Positions 45,034 to 45,752 of a stretch of DNA of 45,752 nucleotides are shown here, in pieces (positions within the stretch are counted from its first letter, which is position 1; each line of letters opens with the position of its first letter). The notes below the pieces were generated by a model. That model was not told the origin of the DNA and did no database searches. It worked only from the letters and a program-made list of their open reading frames with translations. Location of the stretch: positions 1 through 45,752 of the forward strand of contig NZ_NRRF01000041.1 of NCBI RefSeq assembly GCF_016583565.1. Reading direction: 5' to 3'. Position numbers and translations under genes: made by a program. Origin of the DNA: Thiocystis violacea (GTDB lineage Bacteria; Pseudomonadota; Gammaproteobacteria; Chromatiales; Chromatiaceae).

Positions 45034-45474
45034 ATGCACAAGTGCGCATCGCACCGAGGTTTTACCCTGATTGAACTCATGATCGCGGTGGCCGTTGTCG
45101 GTATTCTGGCCGCGATCGCTTATCCTTCTTACCAAGAGCAAGTGCTCAAGTCCTGGCGTGCCGATGCCTCGGGTTGCCTTCTCGAGCTCGCGAATCGCAT
45201 GGAACGGCGCTATACCGGGAGTTCGGCTTATACGGCTCCCGCAACGCCCGATCCAATGCTCGATTCGGGTTGTGCGGCGGAAGGGAATATGCCGAATCGA
45301 TACGATTTCGTGTATGAGGGAACGCCGAACGCTACCGGCTTCGAACTACGAGCCGCACCTCAAGGCGTTCAAGCCAATGACAAGTGCGGGACTCTGACTG
45401 TCAATAATTGGGGAAGAAAAGGCGTTGTTGGAGCTGCCACCGGCTATGACGCGGCAACTTGCTGGCGTCGATGA
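45034..45474 (+). CDS. pilE: Type IV pilin-like protein PilE (operon 2)
   Basis: This is a 146-residue minor pilin, last gene of operon 2, 80 bases after pilY1. Gly9 precedes [36 protein letters not shown], with Glu at +5. The [16 protein letters not shown] block and final TCWRR closely parallel DKCASFTLNNFGQKAL and DCWAR of PilE-1, including the C-terminal cysteine pair. The ATG at 45034 has AAGGA about eight bases upstream; the frame continues open to 44935, but that part overlaps pilY1 and has no pilin leader. No clear terminator follows. Confidence 0.92.
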   Translation: MHKCASHRGFTLIELMIAVAVVGILAAIAYPSYQEQVLKSWRADASGCLLELANRMERRYTGSSAYTAPATPDPMLDSGCAAEGNMPNRYDFVYEGTPNATGFELRAAPQGVQANDKCGTLTVNNWGRKGVVGAATGYDAATCWRR

Positions 45475-45613
45475 TCCGATCTTACCAGTGCAGCAGAGGG
45501 GGTGTGGTGAGGCCGACGGGTGCTGCGAGAGCGCCGTCATCGCGCGCGTGCGGCGCAGAGTGGCAAGGGTTATTAAACGCTCATCAACGACACCTTGCAC
45601 GCGAGCCGCGCCC

Positions 45614-45752
45614 TTGACGGAGCAGCTGCTCTATGCCCTGACCGCGCGCGGGGAGGCGACCGGCGAGCACCTCTACCGGCTGCGTCAATGCCTGGCGGCG
45701 AACGATTTTCCCAGCTTGGCCGGGCGGATCGAGTCACTGTTCGCGGGGATTC
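45614..45752 (+). pseudogene. Fragment of an AAA-ATPase-like / PD-(D/E)XK (DUF1703-type) protein, cut by the window edge
   Basis: From a TTG at 45614 the frame reads TEQLLYALTARGEATGEHLY then RLRQCLAANDFPSLAGRIESLFAGI to the window edge. This resembles the segment just before the nuclease domain in AAA-ATPase-like proteins of the DUF1703 group, where RLxxLLxANDFxxLxxxFxxFFASI is usual. The large N-terminal ATPase part is not present upstream, so the gene is either a remnant or starts internally. The 140 bases between pilE and this point hold nothing recognised. Confidence 0.4.

Overview
The window looks like a chromosomal segment of a GC-rich gammaproteobacterium, most likely close to the purple sulfur bacteria (Chromatiaceae/Chromatiales). 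This is an inference. It rests on high GC in the housekeeping genes, the gammaproteobacterial sdhCDAB-sdhE-ygfX order, a bioBFHCD operon with a BirA-type operator next to a divergent comF, and type IV minor-pilin operons of the fimT-pilV-pilW-pilX-pilY1-pilE layout. No rRNA, tRNA, CRISPR array or intact transposase was seen.

Left part (1-10.8 kb): an ABC-transporter ATPase of the MalK/UgpC type, a multi-span flippase-like membrane protein, and a tight succinate dehydrogenase operon (sdhC, sdhD, sdhA, sdhB) that continues into the flavinylation factor sdhE and the small membrane protein ygfX. These are followed by galE, a short coiled-coil protein, a short-chain dehydrogenase, a membrane-anchored protein with a SPOR-like tail, and an SlyD/FkpB-type prolyl isomerase.

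Middle (10.9-28 kb): a lipoprotein-type HtrA-like protease without a PDZ domain, a PBP4-type DacB, and a complete bioB-bioF-bioH-bioC-bioD operon on the minus strand. Its promoter overlaps an inverted repeat that matches the BirA operator pattern, and comF diverges from it. A 221-bp MITE-like hairpin element lies exactly after the comF stop codon. Then come an unrecognised 416-residue membrane-anchored protein, a gamma-class carbonic anhydrase homologue, a transglutaminase-like / circularly permuted ATP-grasp-alpha-E gene pair, and a four-PAS GGDEF-EAL protein in which both catalytic motifs are degenerate.

Right part (28-45.5 kb): two complete minor-pilin/PilY1 operons arranged head to head. 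Operon 1 (minus strand, 35320 to 28086) and operon 2 (plus strand, 36635 to 45474) have the same gene order and clear homology, but different PilY1 architectures. PilY1-1 has a VWA-type DxSxS motif. PilY1-2 lacks it at the equivalent place, carries a DxNxDGxxD loop there, and has an inserted PA14-like domain. Operon 2 is visibly less GC-rich and contains two copies of a 62-bp repeat flanking its pilX. Between the operons lies a decayed Rpn-type (PD-(D/E)XK) nuclease gene with one frameshift. The right edge enters a fragment resembling the C-terminal part of AAA-ATPase-like/PD-(D/E)XK (DUF1703-type) proteins.

The most promising target is the paired divergent PilY1/minor-pilin locus: two alternative tip/priming complexes for type IV pili with different adhesin heads, one of which looks like a later acquisition.
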